Shown here piece by piece: positions 24,715 to 35,364 of a DNA stretch of 64,000 nt. Numbering within the stretch: position 1 is the first letter of the stretch; the number at the start of each line of letters is the position of its first letter. The notes below the pieces were generated by a model, which worked only from the letters and a program-made list of their open reading frames with translations, made no database searches and had not been told where the DNA came from. The translations under genes were made by a program, and so were the position numbers. The DNA comes from Uranotaenia lowii (Eukaryota; Arthropoda; Insecta; Diptera; Culicidae). Location of the stretch: positions 184,471,802-184,535,801 of the forward strand of contig NC_073693.1 in the NCBI RefSeq assembly GCF_029784155.1, in the 5' to 3' direction.

Positions 24715-27700
24715 TTATGAGTTATTGGTCGTTTTAGGGAGGTGAGCTTTTTTTAAGTGATTTCCATAGAAAACACCCATTCTTTTTCCTGACAAATCTT
24801 CCAACTCGTAGCAGTGTTTTCCTAGGACATTCCTTATCACTGCCAGTTCAAATTTTGGAGCTAATTTGGCACAGAAACCCTTAGATTTGTCTGATAGGTC
24901 AAACGTCTTTTTGAACACGGTTTCCCCTTGCGTGTATACCGGACAGTCTGGATTGGATCGGAGATTGTAAGCTTTTTTATGTCGTTCGTAGGCCTTTTTC
25001 AAATTTTGTTGTATTTCTTGGAACAGTTTGCTTCTCGATTGATCATCGTTTCCTGTGGTTCCCTGTAGGGGTTCGTCTCTCATATGCTGATACTCTTTCC
25101 CATCCGATATTCGTTCTCGACCAAATACTACGAAATAAGGAGTATGCTTCGTCGACTCGTGTGTTGCATTGCGTATTGCACATGCTATCGTTTGAAGATC
25201 ATCCGCCCAATTTTTGTGATTCTGCTTTATGGTTGCACGGATCGCAGTCGTAACCACCCTATTCACTCGCTCAGTGTTATTGACTTGAGGGTGATATGCA
25301 GGTGTGAGCCAGTGGTTCACTCCAAACTCTTCTAGTAGGTTTCGAAAAGCTTTCGACGTAAATTGCGAACCATTATCGGTCAAGATTATCTCAGGAACTC
25401 CAAAGAGTAAGAAAATCATATTTTTGACAAATTCGATTAATGAATTTGCCTTCGCTTCCCTGAATGGTTGGATAAGAATAAACTTGCTGAAAACGTCTGT
25501 TGCCACAAGTAAGCAGGTATGGCGGCCTTTACCCGAAGCTGGTAACGGTCCAACATAATCGAGCGTGACAAATTGCCATGGATACTGTACGAATTCCTTT
25601 TGACTACCCATCGGTGGAATTGCATTTATGTTCCTGGATTTGGAAGTTTGACACTTCAGACATTCCCTACAGAACCTTCGAACATCTTTAGCCATCCCTG
25701 GCCAACTAAATCTTAATTTTAATGCCTGTAACGTCTTCTCCTGCCCAAGGTGCGCCACCTCGTGTTCGGTTTTGATGATTTCCTCTATTTCAGCTTTTCT
25801 TGGGACCAACTTCCATCTGAATCGAGGGTCGTCAGTCTGGCTGCGATTAGCTTCGTAACAATATATTCGGCCATCTGTTACTCGTTGATTCGGGAATTTT
25901 GTAGGCGTTTCTTGGATCTTTCTCATTAGTTCGTCATATTCATCCGTTTCCATCGCGCTTAGTAAATCAATTGATCGGGATAAACAGTCTGCCGTAATGT
26001 TTTTAGACCCTTTACGATACTCCAACTGGATATCGTATGACTGGATCTTGAGAGCCCAACGCAAAAGTTTAGAATTGCCTGATTCTACTCCAATCGTGAA
26101 TAACCATAGTAGACTTCGTGCATCAGTTATCACCTTGAACCTAGCACCTTCTACGTAGTGTCGATAGTTTTCGATGGCCAGTAGAACCCCTAAACACTCC
26201 TTCTCTACGCTTGAATATGCCCGCTGCGTTCTGCTAAGTTTTTTGCTGAAATATGCAATTATTCGAATCTCACCGTCCTGTTCTTGAGTCAATGCAGCTC
26301 CAACCGCCGTATCGGAAGCGTCGGATTCAATTGTAAACGGCTTTGAAAAATCTGGATTAGACAAAATAGGAGCAGAACTTAACACCGACTTCAACTCAGA
26401 GAACGCATCTTCTGCCTCTTCAGTCCATACGAATTTGGTTTTTGATTTCTTTAGTAAGTCTGTTATTGGCACCGCGATTCTACTATAGTTTTTCATAAAC
26501 CTTTGGTAGAATCCGGCCAGGCCTAGCAATCTTCTTACGTCCTTGAAATTCTTTGGTCTTGTGTAGTCCAAAATAGCTGAAATTCGTGAGCTGTCTATCG
26601 CTACACCCTTTTCAGTTAAAATGTATCCTAAATATAGAATTTGTTTTCTACAAAACCGCGACTTCTCCAACGAAATAGTTAGATTTGCTTTTCGTAATCT
26701 CTCTGCTATGGTTTTAATAAGCTTCATGTGTTCTTGTAAAGTCTTAGTGGCAATCACAATGTCGTCTAAGTATACAAAGACGGCTGGCATCAAGTCAAAT
26801 CCAATGGCTTTGTCCATCAACCGGTTCATCGATGCCGGAGCTCCAGTGACTCCAAAAGGGCACACTTTGAACCTGAATAACCCAGTCTTTGTTCGGAATG
26901 CAGTATAATTTCGACAATCTTCCCGTAAAGGAATTTGGAAATATGCATCCTTCAGATCTATGATCGAGAAATATTTTGCGTGCTCTAATCTTTGGAATAT
27001 TTCCAGCATATTCCTGATAGGGTACGTATCCTTTACAGTTAAGCTGTTCAGGCGTCTCGAATCTAAACAAACTCGAATTTTTCCATTCGACTTTCTTACT
27101 GGGACAAGTGGATTTGTCCATTCACTGAAGCACTCTTCAATGACATCCATATTTTTAAATCTTTCGATTTCCGCATCTATTTCCTTCTGTATTCCGGGAG
27201 CGCAACGATAGATTGGTTGACTTCGTGGTGCCGCCCCTTCCTTCAAAACGATATTATGCTCTATCAAGTTCGTCCTGCCTAATTTCCCAATGCATGTGAA
27301 TTCAAATTCTTTCACTGCTTCCAGAAGTTGTTCCTTTTCTGCTCTCGTTAACTCATGTTCTGTTTCTAACGTCTCTACCGTGGGTTCTGGTGGATTTTCT
27401 GGTATGTCGAAGGTCGGTATGTCCAGCGAAACGTCTGACTCCCTAGTTCCAATTTTTGGTAGCTGAGTGATTGCTTCTAAATTAAATGCAATTGACTCGT
27501 TTTGTTCATCGAATTCTCCGATCAATTCCGGTCCGTTGCCCAGGTCCACCATTGGTTTGATCCCAAAGCTCCGCCAAAAATTGCAACCTAGAATCGGTTT
27601 TGAAATTTCTGGTACAATCACCGTTGGGACAACTTTAGTGACGTTCTTATACGTGTAGGGGATGTTCAGATATCCAAGACATTTATATTCTGTGCTGTCT

Positions 27701-27885
27701 GCTGTACAAACTCGTAATTTTGTTGGTTGTATCTCCAAACCGTATTGCTCCGCCAGGACTACAGAGTTGATAACACTTATTCCGGCCCCGGAGTCCAAAA
27801 GTGCTGTTATTTCTGTATCGAAAACTCGCACTTTTAGGTACGGGCATTTTTTTGATTCTATTTTTATAGTGTGAATTTCATCCAT
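24715..27885 (-). CDS. pol: Gypsy-class Pol: protease, reverse transcriptase, RNase H, integrase
   Basis: The first ATG is at 27885, about 1056 residues. A pol-frame TAG lies upstream near 27917, so there is no simple read-through from gag. Protease: LLDSGAGISVIN near residue 30. RT: VPVRKSNGKIRVCLDSRRLN and catalytic YLDDIVIA. RNase H: ESDASDTAVGAALTQ and ITDARSLLWL. Integrase: an HHCC zinc finger (HLGQEKTLQALKLRFSWPGM then CRECLKCQ), then VTLDYVGPLP, LTDNGSQFTS and a HPQVNNTERVNR glutamate block. It replicates the element and inserts cDNA. The ORF is uninterrupted and all catalytic motifs are present, matching the very similar LTRs. Confidence 0.95.
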   Translation of the reverse strand: MDEIHTIKIESKKCPYLKVRVFDTEITALLDSGAGISVINSVVLAEQYGLEIQPTKLRVCTADSTEYKCLGYLNIPYTYKNVTKVVPTVIVPEISKPILGCNFWRSFGIKPMVDLGNGPELIGEFDEQNESIAFNLEAITQLPKIGTRESDVSLDIPTFDIPENPPEPTVETLETEHELTRAEKEQLLEAVKEFEFTCIGKLGRTNLIEHNIVLKEGAAPRSQPIYRCAPGIQKEIDAEIERFKNMDVIEECFSEWTNPLVPVRKSNGKIRVCLDSRRLNSLTVKDTYPIRNMLEIFQRLEHAKYFSIIDLKDAYFQIPLREDCRNYTAFRTKTGLFRFKVCPFGVTGAPASMNRLMDKAIGFDLMPAVFVYLDDIVIATKTLQEHMKLIKTIAERLRKANLTISLEKSRFCRKQILYLGYILTEKGVAIDSSRISAILDYTRPKNFKDVRRLLGLAGFYQRFMKNYSRIAVPITDLLKKSKTKFVWTEEAEDAFSELKSVLSSAPILSNPDFSKPFTIESDASDTAVGAALTQEQDGEIRIIAYFSKKLSRTQRAYSSVEKECLGVLLAIENYRHYVEGARFKVITDARSLLWLFTIGVESGNSKLLRWALKIQSYDIQLEYRKGSKNITADCLSRSIDLLSAMETDEYDELMRKIQETPTKFPNQRVTDGRIYCYEANRSQTDDPRFRWKLVPRKAEIEEIIKTEHEVAHLGQEKTLQALKLRFSWPGMAKDVRRFCRECLKCQTSKSRNINAIPPMGSQKEFVQYPWQFVTLDYVGPLPASGKGRHTCLLVATDVFSKFILIQPFREAKANSLIEFVKNMIFLLFGVPEIILTDNGSQFTSKAFRNLLEEFGVNHWLTPAYHPQVNNTERVNRVVTTAIRATIKQNHKNWADDLQTIACAIRNATHESTKHTPYFVVFGRERISDGKEYQHMRDEPLQGTTGNDDQSRSKLFQEIQQNLKKAYERHKKAYNLRSNPDCPVYTQGETVFKKTFDLSDKSKGFCAKLAPKFELAVIRNVLGKHCYELEDLSGKRMGVFYGNHLKKAHLPKTTNNS

Positions 27886-27956
27886 CGTTTCCAAGTTGTT
27901 TTCTAGGGGAACCTATTTTGCTACAGGAATGCTTTGGTTCCCTGAGACGCATCCCT

Positions 27957-29714
27957 TTATTGGTTTCCCGATGTGGGTAAGTGTTGTCTTTGATCACTTG
28001 ACCCACACCGAACACAGGTGCGGATGGTTCGTCCTAGTTCTCCGCAACCAAAACAGAAAACTATTCTAATTTCCGTACAATTACGCCAATTATGCCCCGT
28101 TTTTCGACAATTCCAACACAGTAATCGTTTTGGGTCAGATGATTGTACCGGCTGTCGGTTGTTTCCCATTAAATTTGATCCCACGACCTCATGACGTTGG
28201 TTATGTGCCTCCCTGAATCTGATAGCGTCAATTTCCTCTAACTTGTCATCCTCATAATTCGAATAACCGTATTCGACGTTGTGGATATTATGGACCGGTT
28301 TGTGACCCCTGTGTTCAGAATACCCCTGAAGGCTTAGATCCACTGCATCTATACCATGGTTCAATTCGATAAGGTGTTCTAAGTCTGTTACCGTAACTAT
28401 CGAAATTTTGTCACGATAGTGATGGTGCATGTTGTCCCATATTATCTCAAACTTATGACGCCTAGAGAGCGGTCTGGATAACATTTTGTTAAGTCGTTCA
28501 ATTTCAGTTACGAATGCTATAAACGACTCCCCTCTAAGCTGTTTCCGGTTGTTCATCCTTTGTCGAATTCCCTGGTTCTGGTTGGGATTCCCAAACCGAT
28601 ATTTTATTTTGGTTTCGAATTGTTCCCAAGTACTAATTTCGTTGATGTATGTGAAGAACCAGTCAGAAGCCTGGCCTTCCAAAATAAGATGTACATCGCG
28701 AAGAAGAGAATGATCTGAAACGCCTTCCCTTTGAGCTACCGTTTTTAATTTGAATAAAAAGTTTTCTACTGATGTACCCCTAGGGTCACCTGAAAACGAA
28801 ATTTTCCAATGCTCTATTCTACGGTATTGACGTTGATCCCTATTCGGCCCATCCGAGAACTGTCGCGAATGCCTACTGCTGTCGCTCAGTCGCGTCTGTC
28901 TCCTACTAGTACTTTCATTCAAATTGAAACGTCGTAGTGGCGGTGGGTCTGAATCAGAGTCCGAATCACTGGCCCTCGTATCCCTCAGTGTTGTCCTTGA
29001 TAACCCCCTTGCTTCCTCTCCTATTCTCGACCTTCTTGAGTGACCTGTCTGCTGTTGGTTCGGAGTTAAATAAGATGGGACCAACTCCGGATTCCTAGAA
29101 TTCGTATTTTCAATCCTGGTGTGACTGAGTAAGGCCTCCAATTCTGAGATCCTTCTTTGAAGGTCCTCGTATGATGGATGTTGGACTTGATCAGACGTAC
29201 TTTTCCGTGGTTTTGGTATGGCTCCTGTTGGATAGTTAGACTCCAAATGTTTCCCTCCATAGTCCAACGCTCTTGGACTAAACCCGGAAGCTAATTGTTC
29301 ATCATCAGTAGTGGTGACATTTTCTTTACCTTTTTGAGGTCTACGTAAACCGTTAGTTATTTCCTTTTTCAATTGTTGCCTTCTAGTTTCCCCGTTTTCA
29401 TCCTCTGCCCGATGCCTTTTCAATCTCCAATAATAATGTCTTAAACGAGATTCTACTTTTTGGTCGAATTTGTCTACCGAAACTCCCAAAAGTTGGACAA
29501 CCTTGCTTTCAATGTAATCAACTTCTTGTTCAAAGGTGTAAGGGGGAGGGTACTTTTTTCCTTCCGCCTGATCTTCTTTGAATAATCGACGTAATAGCCT
29601 TTGTTTCCCTTGAACATCTAAATTTTCGGTTGCTTGAGTTTGTCCACGCAGCAAAATTTCGTAATCCACTTCTTCGTTTGTGAGATTGTCAGCCAACGGA
29701 TATGGAATCGACAT
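27957..29714 (-). CDS. gag: Gypsy-class Gag capsid/nucleocapsid protein
   Basis: From ATG at 29714 (MSIPYPLADNLTNEE) it encodes 585 residues; the frame is open 16 codons further upstream without an ATG. The N-terminal region is charged and probably helical, with a Ser/Arg-rich linker. The capsid-like block starts WKISFSGDPRGTSVENFLFK and includes LEGQASDWFFTYI. Two C-terminal knuckles follow: CWNCRKTGHNWRNC is a canonical CCHC; in CFGCGELGRTIRTC the histidine position is arginine. It forms the intracellular particle that packages element RNA. It ends 71 bases before the first pol ATG, in a different frame (-1 relation). Confidence 0.9.
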   Translation of the reverse strand: MSIPYPLADNLTNEEVDYEILLRGQTQATENLDVQGKQRLLRRLFKEDQAEGKKYPPPYTFEQEVDYIESKVVQLLGVSVDKFDQKVESRLRHYYWRLKRHRAEDENGETRRQQLKKEITNGLRRPQKGKENVTTTDDEQLASGFSPRALDYGGKHLESNYPTGAIPKPRKSTSDQVQHPSYEDLQRRISELEALLSHTRIENTNSRNPELVPSYLTPNQQQTGHSRRSRIGEEARGLSRTTLRDTRASDSDSDSDPPPLRRFNLNESTSRRQTRLSDSSRHSRQFSDGPNRDQRQYRRIEHWKISFSGDPRGTSVENFLFKLKTVAQREGVSDHSLLRDVHLILEGQASDWFFTYINEISTWEQFETKIKYRFGNPNQNQGIRQRMNNRKQLRGESFIAFVTEIERLNKMLSRPLSRRHKFEIIWDNMHHHYRDKISIVTVTDLEHLIELNHGIDAVDLSLQGYSEHRGHKPVHNIHNVEYGYSNYEDDKLEEIDAIRFREAHNQRHEVVGSNLMGNNRQPVQSSDPKRLLCWNCRKTGHNWRNCTEIRIVFCFGCGELGRTIRTCVRCGSSDQRQHLPTSGNQ

Positions 29715-30360
29715 TTTTAATAATAATTCTTTTTTTCTTCTTATTTCAGATTCAATCAACAATTACTTTGAATTCAACGGAAAATTGTATAATCAATAAA
29801 CTATATTTATGGATTGTCTATTTGGCTTGAGAAAGTAATGAAATTTAAGTGTGTACACGTATTGACGAAAACCTTAATTTTTATCGGAAGAATGTAGTTT
29901 CGTAAACAATTAGTAATGTACCAAAAACATGGATTAGCAAGTCAAAATAATGTATATTTATAACAATCGATCACTCACAATTCAACAAATATAATTACAA
30001 TATAGGACACTTTTATAACGATAAATAGTAATTAAATAATTGAAAATATATTGGACACTCTATCAACAATAAATGTGAAATAAATAATGAATTATTTTAC
30101 TAACCAATTCAGTTTTAACTAGTCCTGAATTTTTTTCAATAACTTTAACGATGAGCCTGAATAATTTTTTAATAAATAAATAACTGAGGAAGATTTCAAT
30201 ATTTAACAATGTATTATTCTAAATTAAGGAAAAATAGCAAGGCTAATAATAAACGCAATATATTATTAAGACTAAGACTGTTTTTTTTTTATATTCGGAA
30301 GGAAAATCGTGCTATTTCCCAAACTTAAGCCTTGAGTAAAAACAGCCTCTTTTTCACGTT
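29715..30360 (-). other. Gypsy-class 5' leader between PBS and gag
   Basis: AT-rich and non-coding; it contains the packaging and translation leader by position only. No other feature was seen. Confidence 0.6.
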
Positions 30361-30370
30361 TTGGGCGCCA
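30361..30370 (-). promoter_or_regulatory. Primer-binding site, tRNA-Lys-like
   Basis: Two bases after the 5' LTR end on the minus strand the sequence reads TGGCGCCCAA, then AACGTG. The 10-base match is to the 3' end of an insect tRNA-Lys (sequence ending TTGGGCGCCA). The following bases match only with a gap, so pairing beyond ten bases is imperfect. Confidence 0.7.
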
Positions 30371-30372
30371 GT

Positions 30373-32886
30373 TATAGCGTGCTCAGGGCACACTACTGGG
30401 AATTGTCTTGTTGGTCATTTCGTGTTCGTTAAACGAGTGGCTTTAGCGCCACCTCTTTTGATCGAGGACCACTCGTCGAGGTTTAAGTGCCCGGCGAGAA
30501 CCGTGACCCCAGGGCGGGTCGTTCCTAAAAGGATCCAAAAATGGATACGAAGTGCCCAGTTCGACTGGATGAAGTAACAAGTAGTCCCGAAGCCACCTCT
30601 TCGGTGCAGAAGAAGACAAATGGTCACGGCGTTCTATCCCCTAATGTAACACTCGCTTGTGCTTCTCATCACTGGCTCAAAAATACGCAATCAAATCTCC
30701 CCCAACACGTGATCGAAACAGAAGCGAGTGGACTGATTTCCCGAGCAGTCCGACCCAGAGTAAAAAACTCAATCTAAAAACTAATCGGATAGAACATGTG
30801 AACCACCGTTTAACCCAAGAGCTCAATGTTCGGGAAAGCACAAAAAAATGACTTAAAACATGTTTTTGGGAGTAACTTCAAAGGACATGTATTGCATTTT
30901 CAGTTATGACTAAATGATTATGGTTTAATACAGCATGCTTAATTGTATTGCTTGAACTTATCTAATAGGATTACATAAATAACTTTTTATATCATTACTT
31001 CCCTCTAGCTTTCCCTATTCGTGTGCGGCGTTACATTTCGTTGAAGCTTATTGGCGAGCTTTCAATCAGAGAACCCGACAATCGTTGGCGGTTCTTGGTA
31101 AAACTGTGTGTTTTTGGTATTGGGCTATGGTATGAGTAGAGTTTTTATGGAGTTATTTTTAGATGCGCATCATTACTCTCTCATAGGTACCTAGGTATTT
31201 TTATATTCCGGCCGATAAAGTAGGCCTGCTAGCAATGTTGCGGAAATAATGATGTTGGGTGTAAGTCGTAGCAACAAGCCGGAAGTATCGGGCCGGAAAT
31301 GATGACTGGAGATGAAATAGAATTGAGCTTTGAGCACTGCATTGTCCCAAGCTTTTTCAAATAGTTACATACCTTCGGTGGAGTTGAATCGAACACGTGG
31401 ATACTCAACACCGGGAAGACTGATGGCGGGATCGGCGTTCGCTGAAGACGATGGCGGTTCAACAAGCTGCTGGGGGCTGGAGCATAAGGTGATTGGTCGT
31501 CAAAGGTGACGGCGGACGACCCATCCGACGTTGTAAGCCGGATGTTGGATTCTTCCCGTGGCTAGTACCGGAGTGGTTGATGATGATCCGGTAGCTGGTT
31601 ATAAATCGCTAGATGTGCGACGGTCCAGAATTCCTATTTAACGGCCACATTATAACCAATTATAAACATGAACACACAGAACACACATTTTGGTATAAAG
31701 TTTTACCTTTTTTTTCTTTAGTTAAAACGCACACGAATTCTTTTTACCGCACACTTTTCTTCTACTAGCTTCTAATCGGACAACTTATGATTCTGGGAAG
31801 GAAAGGATAACATTTAACGCTTAAATTAAACGGCACTTAACATGTTCTCTTACAACTTAGACGCGGAACAAGACAACCTCGCTATCTGCTTTTACCACGG
31901 GATGAGATCAAAGTGATCTTGTAGATTCAAGGGAATCCTCAGGTCGGGCCCAAGGCATTATTTCTGGTTTCAAAAGGCGAGTCAAAGAATTCCCGAAGGA
32001 TGTCATTAACCTTTGGACACAATTCCATAAATCTTCAACCAACCCGAAGAAGTGACCTCTCTTTCCTTCCTACAACAACCAAATCAACCCTTCTCATGAC
32101 GATCCACCCTTGGACCCACATTTACTAAGATAATCGGGTCAACTCGAGAGATGACGCTAAGCGCTTAACTTCTCATTGAGACAATCCCCGCTGAGCGTAA
32201 GTTTAATCCACTTCCTTTTAACATGTGCGTTTTGGCATGGATCTACATCTAGGCGTTTCAATTTTTATGGCTCATCGTTTCCTACCACGTGATCGAGAAT
32301 ATGATTGGGGTGAAATCTAATCCTAAACGTACATTAACGGAACAACTTTCTCTAGCGAAATCACTAGATGGCGCTTAATTAATAACTACATTACTTCCTA
32401 AATAAATAATAAATAAATAAGTTAATATCAGATTCATAAACGAACACAACTTTCTCTAGCATAATGGCTAAATAATAACTTACTAAACAATTAATAATTC
32501 TATAAGTTGTACACACACTTTACTAAACAAATCGGATAACTAAATAAATAACAATTGAATAAATAAACAATCAACTTCCTCTAGCTAAGTAGCTAGATAA
32601 TTATAATTATTATAATTATAAGTGACATAACTCATAACAAAATAAATACTACTTTAATAATTCTTATGACTAGATGCACAACTTTTTCTAGCTAAATAGC
32701 TAAATAATAATTTGACAAACAATTAAATATCCAATAAACGAAAAATGGACGAATAATTAGATAATTAAATAATCGCCAGCAATAAATAAATAACAAAATA
32801 AATAAATAATTAATTTAATCAACGAATATATCACAGTTTGTAGTTGAATTTATTTACAAAACGATACTAAATGTAACCCTGTTACA
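30373..32886 (-). repeat. 5' LTR of the Gypsy-class element
   Basis: It is 2514 bp, collinear with 8853-11366 without net indels. It would hold promoter and polyadenylation signals for the element; I did not fix the transcription start. It abuts the target duplication ACTT at 32887-32890. Confidence 0.9.
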
Positions 32887-32899
32887 ACTTGTCGTCAAA

Positions 32900-33766
32900 A
32901 GTTGTATTTGCCTGTGTACAAAGGTGGTTTAGCTTTAATCGATATTGAATCTAAATCGAAGGCATTGTTTGTGAAAAATATTTTATATCAAAAAGAAAAT
33001 AATACAGTTACAGCAGATGAATATATGCTTAATCAAAAATACAACATGAAATTGTCCAAAAATATGAAAAGTTGGATTTGTGTAGCAAATAATTTGAAAA
33101 ACGACGATCACTTGAATAGCTCTAAGAAATTATACGATTATTTTATTGACAATTTGAAGATTGAATGCAAAGTCCAAAAAGATCTACCGTCCATGTGCTG
33201 GGAAAACATGTTAGCTAATTTGGATAGTAATTTTCTCAGCTTTAAAAATAAAGATGTATTGTTTAGGGTGTTTAAAGATATTATACCAAACAAAGTAAAG
33301 CTTTTACGTAATAATATAAACGGTAATGATTCTCCAAACTGCGAGACCTGCGGAACTTTACAAACAACAAGTCATATAATAAAATCCTGTACAAATTCTA
33401 TCTTAATTTGGAAGTGGTTAAAAATTACGTTAAATCAAAATCTCAAGATAAATGTAGTAGAGCCGGATGAGTTGTTATCATTGAATATTTCAGTTAAAAA
33501 TTATAAATATAAAGCTGGACTTCGGTTATTAGCTGAGGTCATAACGTTCAATATAGAAACTAAAGGAACTGGAGAATTGGAAAAGCTTAAACAAAATATA
33601 AGAAACGCGCGATTTAATTCCAAGCACTTGTTTGAAAAGCATTTCAAAAATCATTTGAATTTCTTCTGAGCTATTTGTAATGGAACATTAATTAAGCATA
33701 AGCAAAACCAACAAAAGTAAAACCAAATTGTAATTTGTAAAATAAAGATGATTTGGAAAAAAAAAA
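32900..33766 (+). mobile_element. 5'-truncated L1-like LINE insertion
   Basis: The insertion begins inside coding sequence and ends in an AATAAA-containing 3' UTR with an 11-base poly-A (33757-33767). These are hallmarks of a 5'-truncated LINE. It is flanked by a 158-bp duplication of LINE-A sequence (8704-8852 plus 32891-32899, and 33767-33924). The coding remnant (to 33669, about 255 residues) has LPVYKGGLALIDIESKSKAL and a C-terminal CETCGTLQTTSHIIKSC zinc-like motif, as in the C-termini of L1-type ORF2 proteins. RT itself is missing. The clade assignment is tentative. Confidence 0.75.
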
Positions 33767-33924
33767 ATGCGCCGACGAGCTCGCTAGAGCTGGATCGGAA
33801 AAGGAATTTTACGGACCAGAGCCGGCTGTCCCAATATCACCATGTTGGTTCAGAAACCAAATTCAAACTTGGTCCTCTAACCAGCATGAACGATACTGGG
33901 AAGAGTTGGACACTTGTCGTCAAA
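33767..33924 (+). repeat. Right copy of the 158-bp target duplication
   Basis: The LINE-A coding segment encoding ADELARAGSEKEFYGPEPAV through ERYWEELDTCRQT is repeated here immediately after the poly-A. LINE-A continues from it to TTA at 33930-33932. Confidence 0.85.
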
Positions 33925-33932
33925 CTAAATTA

Positions 33933-34343
33933 GGCTGGAACAAATATCAATTTCTTCTTATGTCACCCCCCCCCCCCCCCTTCGAAATTTCCAAAAACCC
34001 TGAGGGGGGAAATAAATAAGGTTTGAAGTATTTTATGTTAATTTCGAAAAAAATATCAAATATCTGAAAGATTACAAGACCAAAAAACAAATTTTGGATG
34101 ATGGGAGTCATTCCACCTTTTGTATTCTTGATTTTATTGAATTTTTCGATAAAAAATTACTAGATTTATAGGTTTTGTGCATTGATATAGTATGCAATAT
34201 GGTTGCATACAAGTTTTCGTGCAATTTATTCCAATTTATTTGTTTTTCGCATTATTTTTTATTGTCCCCCCCCCCCCCCCCCCCCCCCCTTGCGATGTTT
34301 CAACTCCGAGTGACAAAAGAAGGATTTGAAACTTGTTCCGGCC
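33933..34343 (+). mobile_element. MITE copy 1 with GGCYGGAAC termini and poly-C tracts
   Basis: The start GGCTGGAACAAATATCAATT and the reverse complement of the end GGCCGGAACAAGTTTCAAAT form a TIR of about 35 bp that continues through CTTCTTTTGTCAC. Two long C runs sit just inside the ends. Left flank is TTA (33930-33932, in LINE-A); right flank is TTG. The 3-bp TTA flank suggests a Harbinger-like MITE. It is nearly identical to 41044-41437. Confidence 0.75.
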
Positions 34344-34388
34344 TTGTTGCTTCGTTTGGTGGATCTACGCCTCACCGTTTAGTGTAAA

Positions 34389-34605
34389 ATGCATCGACCA
34401 TGAATAGTAAATGAAAAAAAAATCACCTAGCATGAATCGAACTCGAACCTACTGATAACCTCTCCGACATCTAACCAACAGGCCAAATCGTCAGATGAAA
34501 CAAGTCAGACTGTAGCTTATTATTCAGTTGACTTCATCGAGTGAAATTCCCTGCTAGATTCCACGGCAGAAACGCTCATCGTGCCCCGATTAATGTTGCT
34601 TATAC
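34389..34605 (-). repeat. Left arm of ~210-bp inverted repeat with tRNA-like sequence
   Basis: The reverse complement of this arm matches 40700-40925. Shared blocks include GGGGCACGATGAGCG, AGATGTCGGAGAGGT, GAGTTCGATTC and TTTTTTTTCATTTA. A Pol III box B-like GAGTTCGATTCAT and a GGTTAGATGTCGG segment give it tRNA character on the minus strand. Only half a tRNA-like fold is evident, so it is not called as a functional tRNA. Confidence 0.6.
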
Positions 34606-35362
34606 TGCCACAATGGGGGTTCTCATTATGCCCTGATTTTCACCTTTGAGCAAAAAATTCGAAGATGCATTTTTTAACGATTTTATCTATTTTTTTTAAG
34701 TATTAGCCAGTTGGGAAATAGACTTTTTTTAGTACCTGAACCCGAAAAAATGATGTAAGTCACATATTTTGAATTTAAATATTTTTTTTAGAAACGTCGC
34801 TGGTGAACTGGCAACAAAACTTCCAACGAACAGACTTCCGACGACCTAGTACTTCACTTTTCTTTGTCGGAACCGAGTGAATTTTAGGAATTATGTGCAT
34901 CAAGTTAAGTCGTGAGACAGAATACTATGTTAATAAAAATAATAGTTAAAACATAATTTGCCTTAAGCAATTTCATAACTTACAGCAATGAAATATATAC
35001 AGTTGCGCTAAAAAAGAATGAAATCGCGTGAAGCTGCGCACCCACTTCCAACTTTGACAAGTTGCCATTTCTCTCTCGGTTAATATTTATTCATGAAATT
35101 TTCACACAGTAATGAAATAACTTAAAAATTATGAAGGACGATTAGAAACAGCAAAACTGACAAAAAAAAAACAAAGATTATGAACAAAACCAAAATAGTG
35201 TAAAATGCATCAAAAACATGAGAAAAACAACTATAAAAATTCTAAAAATTGTCGGAAATTGACTTAAAATAACGTTAATTGTTAAAAAAAATAGTTATTT
35301 TGTAAAAATAAAAGAAAAACTTTTCAGAAAAAACCGTTCGATTTTGGCAACAATGACAATGT
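34606..35362. other. AT-rich interior of the 6.7-kb segment
   Basis: No ORF or RNA found. Near 34613-34650 the reverse complement (GGGCATAATGAGAACCC) resembles the unit of the minisatellite at 37474. A second TTCGATTTTGGCAACA motif, related to the hairpin at 35365, lies at about 35338-35353. Confidence 0.4.
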
Positions 35363-35364
35363 TC

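Larger units (their letters stand above)
8853..32886 (-). mobile_element. Ty3/Gypsy-class LTR retrotransposon with nested insertions
   Basis: Two direct 2514-bp LTRs (8853-11366 and 30373-32886, constant offset 21520) flank the element. A 4-bp duplication ACTT sits at 8849-8852 and 32887-32890; the LTR edge is ambiguous by one T. I counted four LTR mismatches (near 9608, 9806, 10036 and 10111), so insertion is recent. On the minus strand the order is 5' LTR, a PBS starting TGGCGCCCAA, gag, pol, then about 2.2 kb of unassigned sequence split by an 11.2-kb hAT insertion, then the 3' LTR. Protease-RT-RNase H-integrase order and 4-bp duplication indicate Ty3/Gypsy. The long LTR and tRNA-Lys-like PBS suggest the Osvaldo/Ulysses group (inference). 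Confidence 0.9.

Noticed and set aside
24715..29714. An infectious retrovirus-like element with env
   Set aside because: No third ORF follows pol; 24100-24714 and 11367-12605 contain no transmembrane, signal-peptide or glycoprotein-like frame, so a plain retrotransposon is the better reading.
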